Assembly (NCBI RefSeq): GCF_023913515.1 | Contig: NZ_CP099391.1 | Coordinates: 434,001-498,000, forward strand | DNA length: 64,000 nucleotides | Reading direction: 5' to 3' | Source of the DNA: Natronococcus sp. CG52 | Lineage (GTDB): Archaea > Halobacteriota > Halobacteria > Halobacteriales > Natrialbaceae | Shown: positions 25,306-33,756 of the stretch, piece by piece | Position numbering within the stretch: position 1 is the first letter of the stretch | How the letters are laid out: every line of letters starts with the position of its first letter | The notes under the pieces: model-generated | Database searches by the model: none | What the model saw: the letters and a program-made list of their open reading frames with translations, nothing else | What the model was told of the DNA's origin: nothing | Made by a program: the position numbers and the translations under genes

Positions 25306-25542
25306 GTGGGGTCCGTCCTCGAGGCGCTATTCGACGCCGAAACGGCCGATCACCACTGCGAGCGGGTCGTGTTCGTCCACGAGTCCGGCGTCCGCAGCGC
25401 GATGATCGCCGCGGTCCGCGATCGGTGGGAGGCGCGGATCTACTCGTACGACGATCGCGAGGAACTCGAGCGCCAGCTCCGGCTGTTCGTTCGCGATCTC
25501 ATCCGCAAGGAGCGGACCGGTGACTTGCCGGCGCTCGACTGA
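25306..25542 (+). CDS. Hypothetical small protein
   Basis: 78 aa from a GTG at 25306. The translation VGSVLEALFDAETADHHCERVVFVHESGVRSAMIAAVRDRW to the C-terminal LRKRE-type helix reads as a compact acidic protein with coding-like third positions. The upstream part of the same frame has no convincing start, so the real N-terminus may be elsewhere or lost. I do not recognise a family. It lies just after the Nramp-fold gene, on the same strand. Confidence 0.4.
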   Translation: MGSVLEALFDAETADHHCERVVFVHESGVRSAMIAAVRDRWEARIYSYDDREELERQLRLFVRDLIRKERTGDLPALD

Positions 25543-25841
25543 GTACCGGACGGTGCCAGTACGAGTTCCGCATCCGGGAAGACCCGTGGTCTATTTGTCG
25601 CGCGCGGATGCGAACATACCGCGAACAGCTCTCGTATCGAGTTCGCGCTCGGTATGGAGCGCTGTTTGCTCGCAATCCTATATTTCCACTAAAATGACCG
25701 ATTATAATACAAGTATTATGGGTGTAGCCGGCATAGTTTTCGTATGCTGTCAACTATACCTTTCAAAGCTCGACAAACGACTGTGGTCTACCTGCCGGTT
25801 CGACAGTACTCGCCACGACGTTCGGTAGGAGATCCCACAGG

Positions 25842-26828
25842 ATGGTAGAGGTACTGTACGCTATCGAGCGGCCGTTCATGCGGAAGACGTTCGAAGCGAT
25901 CGACCGTCACGTGGATGTCGAGTCGGCGTTTATCCCGGTTCGAGCCGATGCGATCGGCTGTAGCGACCGCATCGACGAAGTCAAGGTGGATGATCCTGGC
26001 GCGGTCGACGACAACGTGCGAGCGATCGATCCCGCCGTAGTCGTCTACAACCACCGGTTCGGTATAGAGCGGTTCACGTTTTACGACGAGTACCCGCTCG
26101 TTCACGTGCGACACGGTGCGTCGATCGGCCGCGACGAGATCGCAGTCACGACGGACACGATTCTCGGTATCGTCGCTGCCGCACTCGCGCCCGGCGAGCG
26201 GTGGGCAGCGGCGTATCGGGCCGCTGCACCGCCGAACGTGACGATTGCCGTTGTCGGCATCCCGGAGGCCGACGCGCTCGTCGGAGCACCGCCACCCCGT
26301 GAACGCCGGGTGCTGTACGCGCCGACCAACTACCTGGTCGGCCGAGGAGCGTACGCGAACACCGCCCGCTCGGTCGTCGAGTGCTTCGCCGACACGGAGT
26401 ACGAACTACTCTTTCGCCCCCACCCGACCGATAGACGCGAGGGTCCGGGGCTGGCCGTCACTCGCGAATGCAGGGAACGGATCGCCGAGTTGCCGAACGT
26501 CGTCTTCGATACGGCCGTGACGCCCACCGAGAGCATGCGCCGATCGGACGTTCTCATCTCGGACTACTCGGGGTCGATCGCAGAGTGGCTCCACACGGGT
26601 CGACCACTCGTCCAACTGATGAATATCGATGCACCGAACCGCGACGTACCTCGAATCGGCGTCACGTCGGATGCGATCGACATCGCGCTCGTCGACGAAC
26701 TGTACCAGAACGGCGAGCCCGACTCCGCGAAAGATCGACGGGCCTCGTGGCTCGAGCGTCTCGGCATCCCGATGGACGGACGAGCCGGCGAGCGCGCCGC
26801 CAGGGAGGTACTCCGATGCAGGGCGTAA
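25842..26828 (+). CDS. CDP-glycerol glycerophosphotransferase-like (TagB/TagF) polyol-phosphate transferase
   Basis: 328 aa, cytoplasmic or membrane-associated, no clear TM. It shows the C-terminal nucleotide-sugar fold of the TagB/TagF family: PLVHVRHGASIGRDE, RRVLYAPTNYLVGRGAYANT, ELLFRPHPTDRREGPG (RPHP motif) and SDVLISDYSGSIAEWLHTGRPLVQL. These enzymes transfer glycerol phosphate or a similar polyol phosphate from a CDP-linked donor to a growing polymer. The ATG at 25842 is preceded by GGAGAT. The upstream spacer is strikingly AT-rich. The stop overlaps the next start by 13 bases. The real donor and acceptor are unknown. Confidence 0.85.
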   Translation: MVEVLYAIERPFMRKTFEAIDRHVDVESAFIPVRADAIGCSDRIDEVKVDDPGAVDDNVRAIDPAVVVYNHRFGIERFTFYDEYPLVHVRHGASIGRDEIAVTTDTILGIVAAALAPGERWAAAYRAAAPPNVTIAVVGIPEADALVGAPPPRERRVLYAPTNYLVGRGAYANTARSVVECFADTEYELLFRPHPTDRREGPGLAVTRECRERIAELPNVVFDTAVTPTESMRRSDVLISDYSGSIAEWLHTGRPLVQLMNIDAPNRDVPRIGVTSDAIDIALVDELYQNGEPDSAKDRRASWLERLGIPMDGRAGERAAREVLRCRA

Positions 26829-27496
26829 TCCTGGCCGCGGGTCGAGGCCGACGAATGGGTCACCACACCGACGACGTCCCGAAGGCCTTCCTCGAGTTCG
26901 ACGGCCGGACGCTGTACGATCGACAGCGCGCCTTGCTCGGACCGCACGTCGGCAAAACGAGCGTCGTGCTGGGATACCGCCACGAGACGGTTCTCGACAG
27001 GTACGATCCCGAAGAACCGCTCGTTCTAAAAGAGTGGGATCGATACGAGAACGCCGCGTCATTGCTTCTCGCGCTCAGACACGTCGACGACGATCTGCTG
27101 GTCCTCAACGGCGACGTGCTCATCGACGAGCGCGAACTCGGTCGAATGACCTCCCGATTCGATGCTTTCGGGGGTCACCTCAATCTCGTCGGCTCTATTC
27201 CGGGAATTCAGGACTCGGAGACGGCGATTCGGTGGGACGAATCCGGACGGGTGACAGCGTACGGCCTCATCGAAGGCCACAGACACGCGGGGGTCGGAAT
27301 CGTGAGCCGCGACCATCGAGACGCGGCGATCCGGGTCCTGCAAGAGCGACTGGACGACTGGTACCCCTGCGTGTATCCCCGAACGCCGTCCCGGCCGCTA
27401 CTGCTGCCGGCCGGTCGACACATCGAGATCAATCGACCGGCTGACCTCGATCGGGCACGAAAGTGGATCAGATCCGAGCGGATCCGCTGTGCGTGA
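26816..27496 (+). CDS. NTP-transferase family (LicC/choline-phosphate cytidylyltransferase-like) protein
   Basis: 226 aa. The N-terminal nucleotide loop is MQGVILAAGRGRRMGHHTDD followed by VPKAFLEFDG, then VVLGYRHETVLDRYDP, YENAASLLLALRHVDDDLLVLNGDVLIDE, and GHRHAGVGIVSRD. The WDRYENAASLLLAL stretch is close to the corresponding block in LicC-like enzymes, which make CDP-choline from phosphocholine. A CDP-polyol product would fit the upstream transferase. It overlaps the TagB-like gene by 13 bases, with GGGAGGT ideally placed before ATG 26816, so translation is coupled. Confidence 0.82.
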   Translation: MQGVILAAGRGRRMGHHTDDVPKAFLEFDGRTLYDRQRALLGPHVGKTSVVLGYRHETVLDRYDPEEPLVLKEWDRYENAASLLLALRHVDDDLLVLNGDVLIDERELGRMTSRFDAFGGHLNLVGSIPGIQDSETAIRWDESGRVTAYGLIEGHRHAGVGIVSRDHRDAAIRVLQERLDDWYPCVYPRTPSRPLLLPAGRHIEINRPADLDRARKWIRSERIRCA

Positions 27497-27676
27497 TCGA
27501 CGACCGACGGGTGGTGGAACCTGCAGCTATCGCGAACCCGTGAGATCTCCGGTGGAGATCCGGCGATACTCGTCCGCGAACACGATACTCAGCCTTCGAT
27601 TATATTCTGAACAATTGACCGCATACGGCGTGAGAAACACAATATTGATATCCGTTCGCTGTTGGATGCCCGGTAG

Positions 27677-28366
27677 ATGGAGATTATCGGCCACCGTGGC
27701 TGTGCAGATCAGTTCCCGGAGAATACCCTCCTCGCTATCCGCGAAACCGCCCGTCGACTGCCTGCAGTCGAACTCGACGTGCGACGGTGCGGGTCGGGTG
27801 AACTGGTAGTGTTTCACGACGCTACTCTCGAGCGCGTGACCGGCGCTGACGGACGGATCGCGGAGACGCCGTGGTCGGATCTCCGCGAGCTAACCGTGTT
27901 CGAGTCGGACGAATCGATTCCCCGCCTCGAGACGGCGCTGCGAGCCGTGCCGAACGACGTAACCGTTCAGATCGAGCTGAAAGAAACTGGGATCGCTTCG
28001 GATACGCTGCAGTTGGCGATGGCGGCAGGGGCCGACGTCCGCCTCTCGTCGTTTCTCCCCGAGGCGCTCGCGGAAGTCCAGTCGAGCTGTCTCGAGGTGC
28101 CGAGCGGGCTCCTTTTCGAAGAGGGAGCCGACGCGAACCTCTCGCGAGCGCTCGATCTGGGGGCTACACACGTGTTCCCCCACTACCGTCTCTGCATCGA
28201 AACCGATGTCGTATCCGTCGCTCGCGAGCACGGACTCGACGTTATCGCCTGGAAGGCGGCGCGGACGCTCGACGACGTTCGCGCCCTGCGCGAGGCCGGC
28301 GTCGATGGGGTTACCGCGGATCGGTACGATATCGCTCCGGCCTCACCCACCGTAGATAGCATCTGA
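27677..28366 (+). CDS. Glycerophosphodiester phosphodiesterase (GDPD family)
   Basis: 229 aa. The N-terminus MEIIGHRGCADQFPENTLLA with ELDVRRCGSGELVVFHDATLERVTG has the catalytic His, Glu-Asp and His positions of GDPD enzymes. ELKETG, FPHYRLCIE and WKAARTLDDVRALREAGVDG complete the TIM-barrel. It hydrolyses glycerophosphodiesters to glycerol-3-phosphate and an alcohol. No signal peptide, so it acts inside the cell. It is the third gene of the polyol-phosphate group, after a 180-base AT-rich spacer with a TATA-like ATATTGATAT; it may supply or recycle glycerol phosphate. Confidence 0.88.
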   Translation: MEIIGHRGCADQFPENTLLAIRETARRLPAVELDVRRCGSGELVVFHDATLERVTGADGRIAETPWSDLRELTVFESDESIPRLETALRAVPNDVTVQIELKETGIASDTLQLAMAAGADVRLSSFLPEALAEVQSSCLEVPSGLLFEEGADANLSRALDLGATHVFPHYRLCIETDVVSVAREHGLDVIAWKAARTLDDVRALREAGVDGVTADRYDIAPASPTVDSI

Positions 28367-28435
28367 ATCGGTCGTAACCTGTGATCTGCGGAACGAGTCC
28401 GGCGCGGAGGGACCCCTTCGCCTATCGGACGGGTA

Positions 28436-28891
28436 TCACTCTCGCGACGCACCGTCCGACTCGTTCAGTCGCTTTCGCATCTTCACGTGGGGAATCCCGG
28501 CCTCCTCGAACTCCCCGCCGCGCTGCTCGTACCCGAGGTCGCGATAGAAGCCGGCCGCGTGGCTCTGTGAGTGCAGCTTGAGTTCCTCGAGCCCTAGCTC
28601 TCGAGCCTGCTTCTCGACGGCGGCCATCAGGTCCCGGCCGATCCCTTCTCCACGACGCGACTCGAGGACGGCGACGCGCTCGACCTTGGCGATCCCGTCC
28701 TCGAGCTCCCTGAGCCGGGCGGCACCGACCGATTCGTCGCCGTCGTACGCGGCGAAGTGAACGGCGTCGGGGTCGTGCTCGTCGTACTCGAGTTCCTCGT
28801 CGACGCCCTGTTCCTCGACGAACACCTCGTGGCGAACGGTGAACGCATCCTCGCGCTCGTCCTCGGATTCGGCGACGCGTACCTCGACCAT
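28436..28891 (-). CDS. GNAT-family N-acetyltransferase
   Basis: 151 aa from ATG 28891 (MVEVRVAESEDEREDAFTVR). The GNAT core is visible: VRHEVFVEEQGVDEELEYDE, AARLRELEDGIAKVERVAVLESRRGEGIGRDLMAAVE (acetyl-CoA loop RRGEGIG) and LKLHSQSHAAGFYRDLGYEQRG. The pattern resembles the ElaA/YjcF-type family. The acetylated substrate is unknown. The region between this gene and icd holds no clear gene. Confidence 0.9.
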   Translation of the reverse strand: MVEVRVAESEDEREDAFTVRHEVFVEEQGVDEELEYDEHDPDAVHFAAYDGDESVGAARLRELEDGIAKVERVAVLESRRGEGIGRDLMAAVEKQARELGLEELKLHSQSHAAGFYRDLGYEQRGGEFEEAGIPHVKMRKRLNESDGASRE

Positions 28892-29087
28892 TTGCGAGCG
28901 GCTACGGACGCACGCGTCGAGAGCGTTACGACATTCGCCGGTCTCGTTTCGAGAAAACCGCACAAAAGAATCGAGAGCGGTCGGCAGATCGGTTCTCGCG
29001 GCGTCGCCGCGAGAGGACGAGAAACTCCCTGCGAGATTTCTCGGTGCCATCAGACGCCCATCGGCGCCTGACTGCTCGAAAAACGGT

Positions 29088-30350
29088 CTACGACAGTTTT
29101 TCGATATTCTGAACGACTTCGTCGGCGTACTCGCTGGTGGCGAGCTTCTCAGCGTCGTCAAGCTGGCGCTCGAGGTCGTAAGTGACCTTGCCCGAGGAGA
29201 TGGTCTCCTCGACGGCGTCGCGGACGAGATCCGCGGCGTCGTTCCAGCCGAGGTACTCGAGCATCATGCGGCCCGAGAGGATCATCGCGGTCGGGTTGAC
29301 CTTGTCCTGGCCCTCGTACTTGGGTGCGGAGCCGTGGACGGGCTCGGCGAGCAGGCGGCCGTCGCCGAAGTTGGACCCGGGAGCGATGCCGAGACCGCCG
29401 ATCTGGGCGCCGGCAGCGTCGGACATGTAGTCCCCGTTCAGGTTCATCGTCGCGATGACGTCGTACTGGTCGGTCCGCGTGAGAAGCTGCTGGAGCATGT
29501 TGTCCGCGATGCGGTCGTTGACGACGAGGACGTCGTCGTCGACCTCGCCGTCCTGTTCCTCCCAGAGGGTGTCCTCGGTGATGACCTCGTCACCGTACTC
29601 CTCTTCGGCGACCTCGTAGCCCCAGTCGCGGAACTGGCCCTCGGTGAACTTCATGATGTTGCCCTTGTGGACGAGCGTGACCGAGTCGCGGTCGTGCTCG
29701 AGGGCGTAGTCGATGGCGCGGCGGACGAGTCGCTTCGTTCCGAACTCCGTGATCGGTTTGACGCCGATGCCGACGGGGCCGTCGTGGATGACGTTGTCGG
29801 CGCCCATCTCGCCTTCGACGAACTCCTTGACTTCCTCGACCTCGTCGGTGCCGGCTTCCCACTCGATGCCGGCGTAGACGTCTTCCGTGTTCTCACGGAA
29901 GGTGATCATGTCCATCTGCTCGGGTTCCTTGACGGGCGACGGGACGCCGTCGAGGTGGTAGGTCGGTCGGACGTTCGCGTAGAGATCGAGCAGCTTGCGG
30001 AGACCGACGTTTAGCGAGCGGAAGCCGGCGCCGACGGGCGTCGTCAGCGGGCCCTTGATCGCGACGCGGTGTTCCTTGATGGCTTCGACGGTCTCGTCCG
30101 GCAGGTTCTCGTCGTACTTCTCGCGAGCGGACTCGCCGGCGTAGACGCGCATCCAGTTGATCTCGCGACCGGTCGCCTCGGCGGCGGCCTCGAGAACCTT
30201 CTGTGCGGCGGGACCGACGTCGCTCCCGACACCGTCACCGTAGATGATCGGAATAATCGGGTTGTCGGGGACCTCGAGCTCGCCGTCGATGCCCTCTTTC
30301 AGCGTGATCTTCTCCCCCTCCTCGGGGACCTCGATCTTGTCGTAGCTCAT
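29088..30350 (-). CDS. icd: Isocitrate dehydrogenase (NADP+)
   Basis: 420 aa from ATG 30350 (MSYDKIEVPEEGEKITLKEG). Decarboxylates isocitrate to 2-oxoglutarate in the citric acid cycle. Visible features: IPIIYGDGVGSDVGPAAQKVL, PLTTPVGAGFRSLNVGLRKLLDLYANVRP (phosphate-site Ser/Asn/Arg), TFRENTEDVYAGIEW, VHKGNIMKFTEGQFRDWGYE and NLNGDYMSDAAGAQIGGLGIAPGSN. VHGSAPKYEGQDKVNP follows and contributes to NADP+ specificity. The length and motifs match haloarchaeal NADP-Icd. Confidence 0.97.
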   Translation of the reverse strand: MSYDKIEVPEEGEKITLKEGIDGELEVPDNPIIPIIYGDGVGSDVGPAAQKVLEAAAEATGREINWMRVYAGESAREKYDENLPDETVEAIKEHRVAIKGPLTTPVGAGFRSLNVGLRKLLDLYANVRPTYHLDGVPSPVKEPEQMDMITFRENTEDVYAGIEWEAGTDEVEEVKEFVEGEMGADNVIHDGPVGIGVKPITEFGTKRLVRRAIDYALEHDRDSVTLVHKGNIMKFTEGQFRDWGYEVAEEEYGDEVITEDTLWEEQDGEVDDDVLVVNDRIADNMLQQLLTRTDQYDVIATMNLNGDYMSDAAGAQIGGLGIAPGSNFGDGRLLAEPVHGSAPKYEGQDKVNPTAMILSGRMMLEYLGWNDAADLVRDAVEETISSGKVTYDLERQLDDAEKLATSEYADEVVQNIEKLS

Positions 30351-30557
30351 CTCGTCTATACGGTGCCTCGATGGGGGTAAAAGGTCTCTCATTTCCGCCG
30401 ATGTTGCGTCTCATTGTTCTCGACCAGTCGGCCGCTCTCCGCCGATCGTGTAAAAATCAACCCGTAGAATCACTCAGACCGCCAAAACACCGTTTCGATC
30501 GTTACAGACCAGTTCGTCAGACGTCGAATTCAACCGCGACGAACCGCGACACGGCCG

Positions 30558-30890
30558 TTACGCGCGATCGCCGCCGCCGTCGGCCTCGTTATCATCACCC
30601 TGACGTGTCGGCGATCTCTCGGCATCGGTCGCGGTCTCCCAGTGTCGATTGATTACGACCGCGCCGGTCCCGACGGCGGCGAGACCAGCGATCGACAGGA
30701 GGATTCGTCCCGGCAGCGATAGCCACGCCTCCTCGAGCGCGATCCACAGCGCCGACAGGAGCGTGATTCCGAGAACGACCAGTGCCGTCCCGACGTCGAT
30801 CGGACTCCGTTCGTCGTCGACGGCCAGGCGGCCGATCGCGATCACGGTCATCGTGGCGCAGAACCCGACGACCAGGACGGACGGCGTCAT
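30558..30890 (-). CDS. Membrane protein with three or four TM segments, function unknown
   Basis: 110 aa from ATG 30890. Hydrophobic segments: SVLVVGFCATMTVIAIGRLAV, TALVVLGITLLSALWIALEEAW and RILLSIAGLAAVGTGAVVIN, with an acidic, Gly/Asp-rich tail. I recognise no family. The composition and placement between two expressed genes support it. A stretch of about 200 bases to icd is AT-richer and carries that gene's promoter. Confidence 0.6.
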   Translation of the reverse strand: MTPSVLVVGFCATMTVIAIGRLAVDDERSPIDVGTALVVLGITLLSALWIALEEAWLSLPGRILLSIAGLAAVGTGAVVINRHWETATDAERSPTRQGDDNEADGGGDRA

Positions 30891-30989
30891 CGTCGCCGAT
30901 ACTCAGGCTGCGCTCGTAAGTGTAGGGGTTTTCCGCCGACAGCAACTCGTCGCGAAAGCGTTACTGTGGTCGCCTTAACAGGAGAGCGT

Positions 30990-31907
30990 ATGCAGGTACT
31001 CGTACACGGCGGTGCCGGCAGCACGCCGGAGGAACCGGAACCGCGCCAGGCGGTGCTCGTCGAGGCTGCGGAAACCGGTGCAGAGCAAGCGAACCCGGTC
31101 GACGCGGTCGAGGACGCGATCGCAGTCCTCGAGTCCTCGCCGCGGTTCAACGCGGGCGTCGGCAGCGCGGTCCAGAGCGACGGCCAGATCCGGACCGACG
31201 CGGGCATCATGACCGACGACCGGGCGGTCGGTGCGGCCTGTTCGATGCCGGATGTCGAACACGCGGTCAGCGTCGCTCGAATCGTTATGGAGGAGACGCC
31301 ACACGGCTTCGTTTCGGGGGAGCACGCGGTCTCGCTGGCCGAGGCCTACGGCGTCGAAACGGACGTCGACCTCTGGTCGGGGCGAACGCGCGAGAAGTGG
31401 GCCGACCTCGAGCCGCCGAGCGGCGGTCCGCAGAGCGAACTCGAGTGGATCGGCGAGCGGTACGGACAAACGGATCCCGACGGTCGCGACGAGGAAGGGA
31501 GTCGGGACGCGGACGCTGCCGATCTGGATCACGACACCGTCGGCGCGGTCGCCTTCGACGGCGAGCGCCTCGCCGCCGCGACGTCGACGGGCGGGCGCTG
31601 GCTCGCACTCGCCGGCCGCGTCGGGGACGTCCCGCAGGTGGGCTCCGGCTTCTACGCCTGTCCGTCCGCCGCGGTGAGCGCGACCGGCGCCGGCGAGGAC
31701 ATCGCCCGCGTCACGCTCTCGCGACGAGTTGCCGGGCACGTCGAGCGCGGACTCGACGCCGACGCGGCGACGGAACTCGCGATCGAGGAGTTCGCCGAAC
31801 TCACCGGCTCGACGGCCGGCGTCATCGCGATCGACGCACGCGGGACGCTCGGCTCGGCGTACAACAGTGACGGAATGCAGACCGCGGGAGCGACGGATCG
31901 ATCGTGA
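30990..31907 (+). CDS. Isoaspartyl peptidase / L-asparaginase (Ntn-hydrolase, T2 family)
   Basis: 305 aa from ATG 30990 (MQVLVHGGAGSTPEEPE), with GGAGAG shortly upstream. These enzymes are autocatalytically cleaved. The likely cleavage site and nucleophile is the Thr in DLDHDTVGAVAFDGERLAAATSTGG near residue 180. VHGGAG, FNAGVGSAVQSDGQIRTDAGIM and GDVPQVGSGFYACPSAAVSATGAGE are further landmarks. It hydrolyses beta-aspartyl peptides or asparagine. A TTGTG stretch upstream and the short spacer from 30890 suggest a divergent promoter. Confidence 0.9.
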   Translation: MQVLVHGGAGSTPEEPEPRQAVLVEAAETGAEQANPVDAVEDAIAVLESSPRFNAGVGSAVQSDGQIRTDAGIMTDDRAVGAACSMPDVEHAVSVARIVMEETPHGFVSGEHAVSLAEAYGVETDVDLWSGRTREKWADLEPPSGGPQSELEWIGERYGQTDPDGRDEEGSRDADAADLDHDTVGAVAFDGERLAAATSTGGRWLALAGRVGDVPQVGSGFYACPSAAVSATGAGEDIARVTLSRRVAGHVERGLDADAATELAIEEFAELTGSTAGVIAIDARGTLGSAYNSDGMQTAGATDRS

Positions 31908-32208
31908 ACGCCTCGAGGCCGACCGCTCTCCCGCCGGGTACGCTCGTCGGTCGTCGGCCTCGAGGGATCACGTCCGCGTCGTTCGTCCGGCGTTCGTGTG
32001 AATCGCTCGAACGTGGCGTCTCTCACGCCGGGTGAACGGAGGCGTTCGATCGCCAAAACCCCGATGACCGTTTCAGCCGTTTGCCGCACGTTTCGTCGAT
32101 AAACGATCGGTCACCGTCCGATCGTCGGGCGCGTTCGACGATCAGCGGGCGGTGTTCGACGATTGTCGTGGGCCAGTTTTATTATCGTCGTGACTCTCCC
32201 TACGGACA
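31908..32208. other. Intergenic region with no clear gene
   Basis: About 300 bases after the asparaginase-family gene. It contains a direct repeat GTTCGACGAT (about 32125-32165) and the AT-rich promoter of the zinc-finger gene at its right end. No coding frame was found. Confidence 0.4.
32175..32184 (+). promoter_or_regulatory. TATA-like box of the small zinc-finger gene
   Basis: AGTTTTATTA lies about 29 bases before the ATG at 32209, matching leaderless archaeal promoters and supporting the small gene. Confidence 0.5.
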
Positions 32209-32334
32209 ATGCTTCAATCACCGCACCACGGTTCACGACGCTGCCCGCGCTGTGAGGCGAGGCTCTCGAACGTACAGGGCGTCGAAACCTGCCCAGTCTG
32301 TCGCTGGGTCGCAGCGTCGGCACCTGCGCCGTGA
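32209..32334 (+). CDS. Very small double C-x2-C zinc-finger protein
   Basis: 41 aa, too short for most gene finders: [20 protein letters not shown] then [21 protein letters not shown]. Two C-P-x-C pairs (residues 12-15 and 28-31) form a single zinc-binding site, as in the many CPxCG-type micro-proteins of haloarchaea. A TATA-like box at about -29 fits a leaderless transcript. It lies 65 bases before the methionine aminopeptidase gene, on the same strand. Function is unknown; similar small zinc proteins in haloarchaea affect motility and biofilm traits. Confidence 0.6.
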   Translation: MLQSPHHGSRRCPRCEARLSNVQGVETCPVCRWVAASAPAP

Positions 32335-32399
32335 CCGAACACGTCTCTCACTCGCCCTGAGACGGAACCTCTTTTTGTCGACCGATCTAACTCCGGTGC

Positions 32400-33296
32400 A
32401 TGGCTGAGTCCGAGGTGGATCTGGAGTCCGAGAAGTACGAGAAACACCGCGAAGCGGGCGAGATTCTCTCGCAGGTTCGCGCGGAGACGGTCGAGCGCGT
32501 CGAGGTCGGCGCGAGCCACTTCGAGCTCGCCGAGTACGCCGAGGACCGAATCCGGGAACTCGGCGGGAAACCGGCGTTTCCGGTCAATATCTCGATCGAC
32601 GAGGAGGCGGCCCACGCGACGCCGTCGATCGACGACGAGTCGACCTTCGGCGAGGAGATGATCAATCTGGACATCGGGGTCCACGTCGACGGCTGGCTCG
32701 CCGACACCGCGATCACCGTCGACCTCTCCGGCAACCCCGAACTCGCCGAGGCGCCGGAACAGGCGCTCGAGGCGGCACTCGAGATGATCGAGCCGGGCGT
32801 CGAGACCGGCGATATCGGCGCGGAGATCGAGGACGTCATCGACGGCTACGGCTTCAACCCGGTCGTCAACCTCACCGGCCACGGGCTGGGCCACTGGGAA
32901 CAACACACCAGTCCGACCATCCCGAACCGCGCGGTCTCGCAGGGAACGACGCTCGAGGTCGGCGACGTCGTCGCGATCGAACCGTTCGCGACCGACGGCG
33001 GCGGCAAGGTCACCGAGGGAGCGAGCGAGGAGATCTTCGCGCTCGAGCGCGAGGGAACGGTCCGGAACCGACAGGCCCGCGAGGCCCTGGAACAGATCAC
33101 CGAGGAGTTTCGCACCCTCCCGTTCGCGACCCGCTGGCTCGAGACGGATCGCGCGGAGATGGCGCTGCGCCGACTCAAACGAAACGACATCGTTCACGGC
33201 TACCCGGTGCTCAAGGAGGACGACGGCTATCTCGTCAGTCAGAAGGAGCACACGATCATCGTCACCGAAGACGGCTGCGAAGTGACGACGGCGTAA
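32400..33296 (+). CDS. map: Methionine aminopeptidase (type II)
   Basis: 298 aa. It removes the N-terminal Met of new proteins using two metal ions. Landmarks: FPVNISIDEEAAHATPSIDD (substrate His), NLDIGVHVDGWLADTAITVD (two metal Asp), LTGHGLGHWEQH (metal His), VVAIEPFATDG (metal Glu) and ILVTEDG-like IIVTEDGCEV at the end (final Glu). The 60-residue insertion typical of type II is present. ATG 32400 is well placed. Confidence 0.96.
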   Translation: MAESEVDLESEKYEKHREAGEILSQVRAETVERVEVGASHFELAEYAEDRIRELGGKPAFPVNISIDEEAAHATPSIDDESTFGEEMINLDIGVHVDGWLADTAITVDLSGNPELAEAPEQALEAALEMIEPGVETGDIGAEIEDVIDGYGFNPVVNLTGHGLGHWEQHTSPTIPNRAVSQGTTLEVGDVVAIEPFATDGGGKVTEGASEEIFALEREGTVRNRQAREALEQITEEFRTLPFATRWLETDRAEMALRRLKRNDIVHGYPVLKEDDGYLVSQKEHTIIVTEDGCEVTTA

Positions 33297-33311
33297 CCCG
33301 ATCGGAATCGC

Positions 33312-33512
33312 TCACGCGTTGTTCATTCGCTGGCTGGTACGATTCCCGCAGCGCTGGCATTCGGCCACGCGGTAGGGTTCGCGGGAGAACTGCGCGTTCT
33401 CCTCCTTGCCGCTCTCGGTCCGGATCTGAACCGACACTTCGTGCAGCGTTTCGAGATTGCAGTCGTCGCAGTGTTCGGTCAGTCCATTGAATGAGTCGTC
33501 CGTCGTTGCCAT
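33312..33512 (-). CDS. Small zinc-ribbon protein with two C-x2-C pairs
   Basis: 66 aa: LTEHCDDCNLETLHEVSVQI and RVAECQRCGNRTSQRMNNA each carry a C-x2-C pair, separated by about 35 residues. The pattern matches a haloarchaeal family of small zinc-binding proteins of unknown role. It converges with map, 15 bases from its stop. The upstream region has an AT-rich TTATTACTTC stretch. Confidence 0.7.
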   Translation of the reverse strand: MATTDDSFNGLTEHCDDCNLETLHEVSVQIRTESGKEENAQFSREPYRVAECQRCGNRTSQRMNNA

Positions 33513-33756
33513 TATTACTTCTTTGTCATAGCAACATCTTAAACCTCTCCATCACCCCGAACAGTGAGACACTCGATCCCAAGGACCTATTACTGATCCG
33601 TCGGGAGGCGTCGAGATCCGCCGAGACTGTTCATAGACGCGGCAAAACGCGCCTCTTCGGAGGGAACCACTCTCGGTAGTGGGACGGCGAGGGGGCCGAT
33701 TGGTGTCGACGCGCGCAGATTGAAACGCTTTAGGCGTCGCTCGAGTGGGCAGGGGT

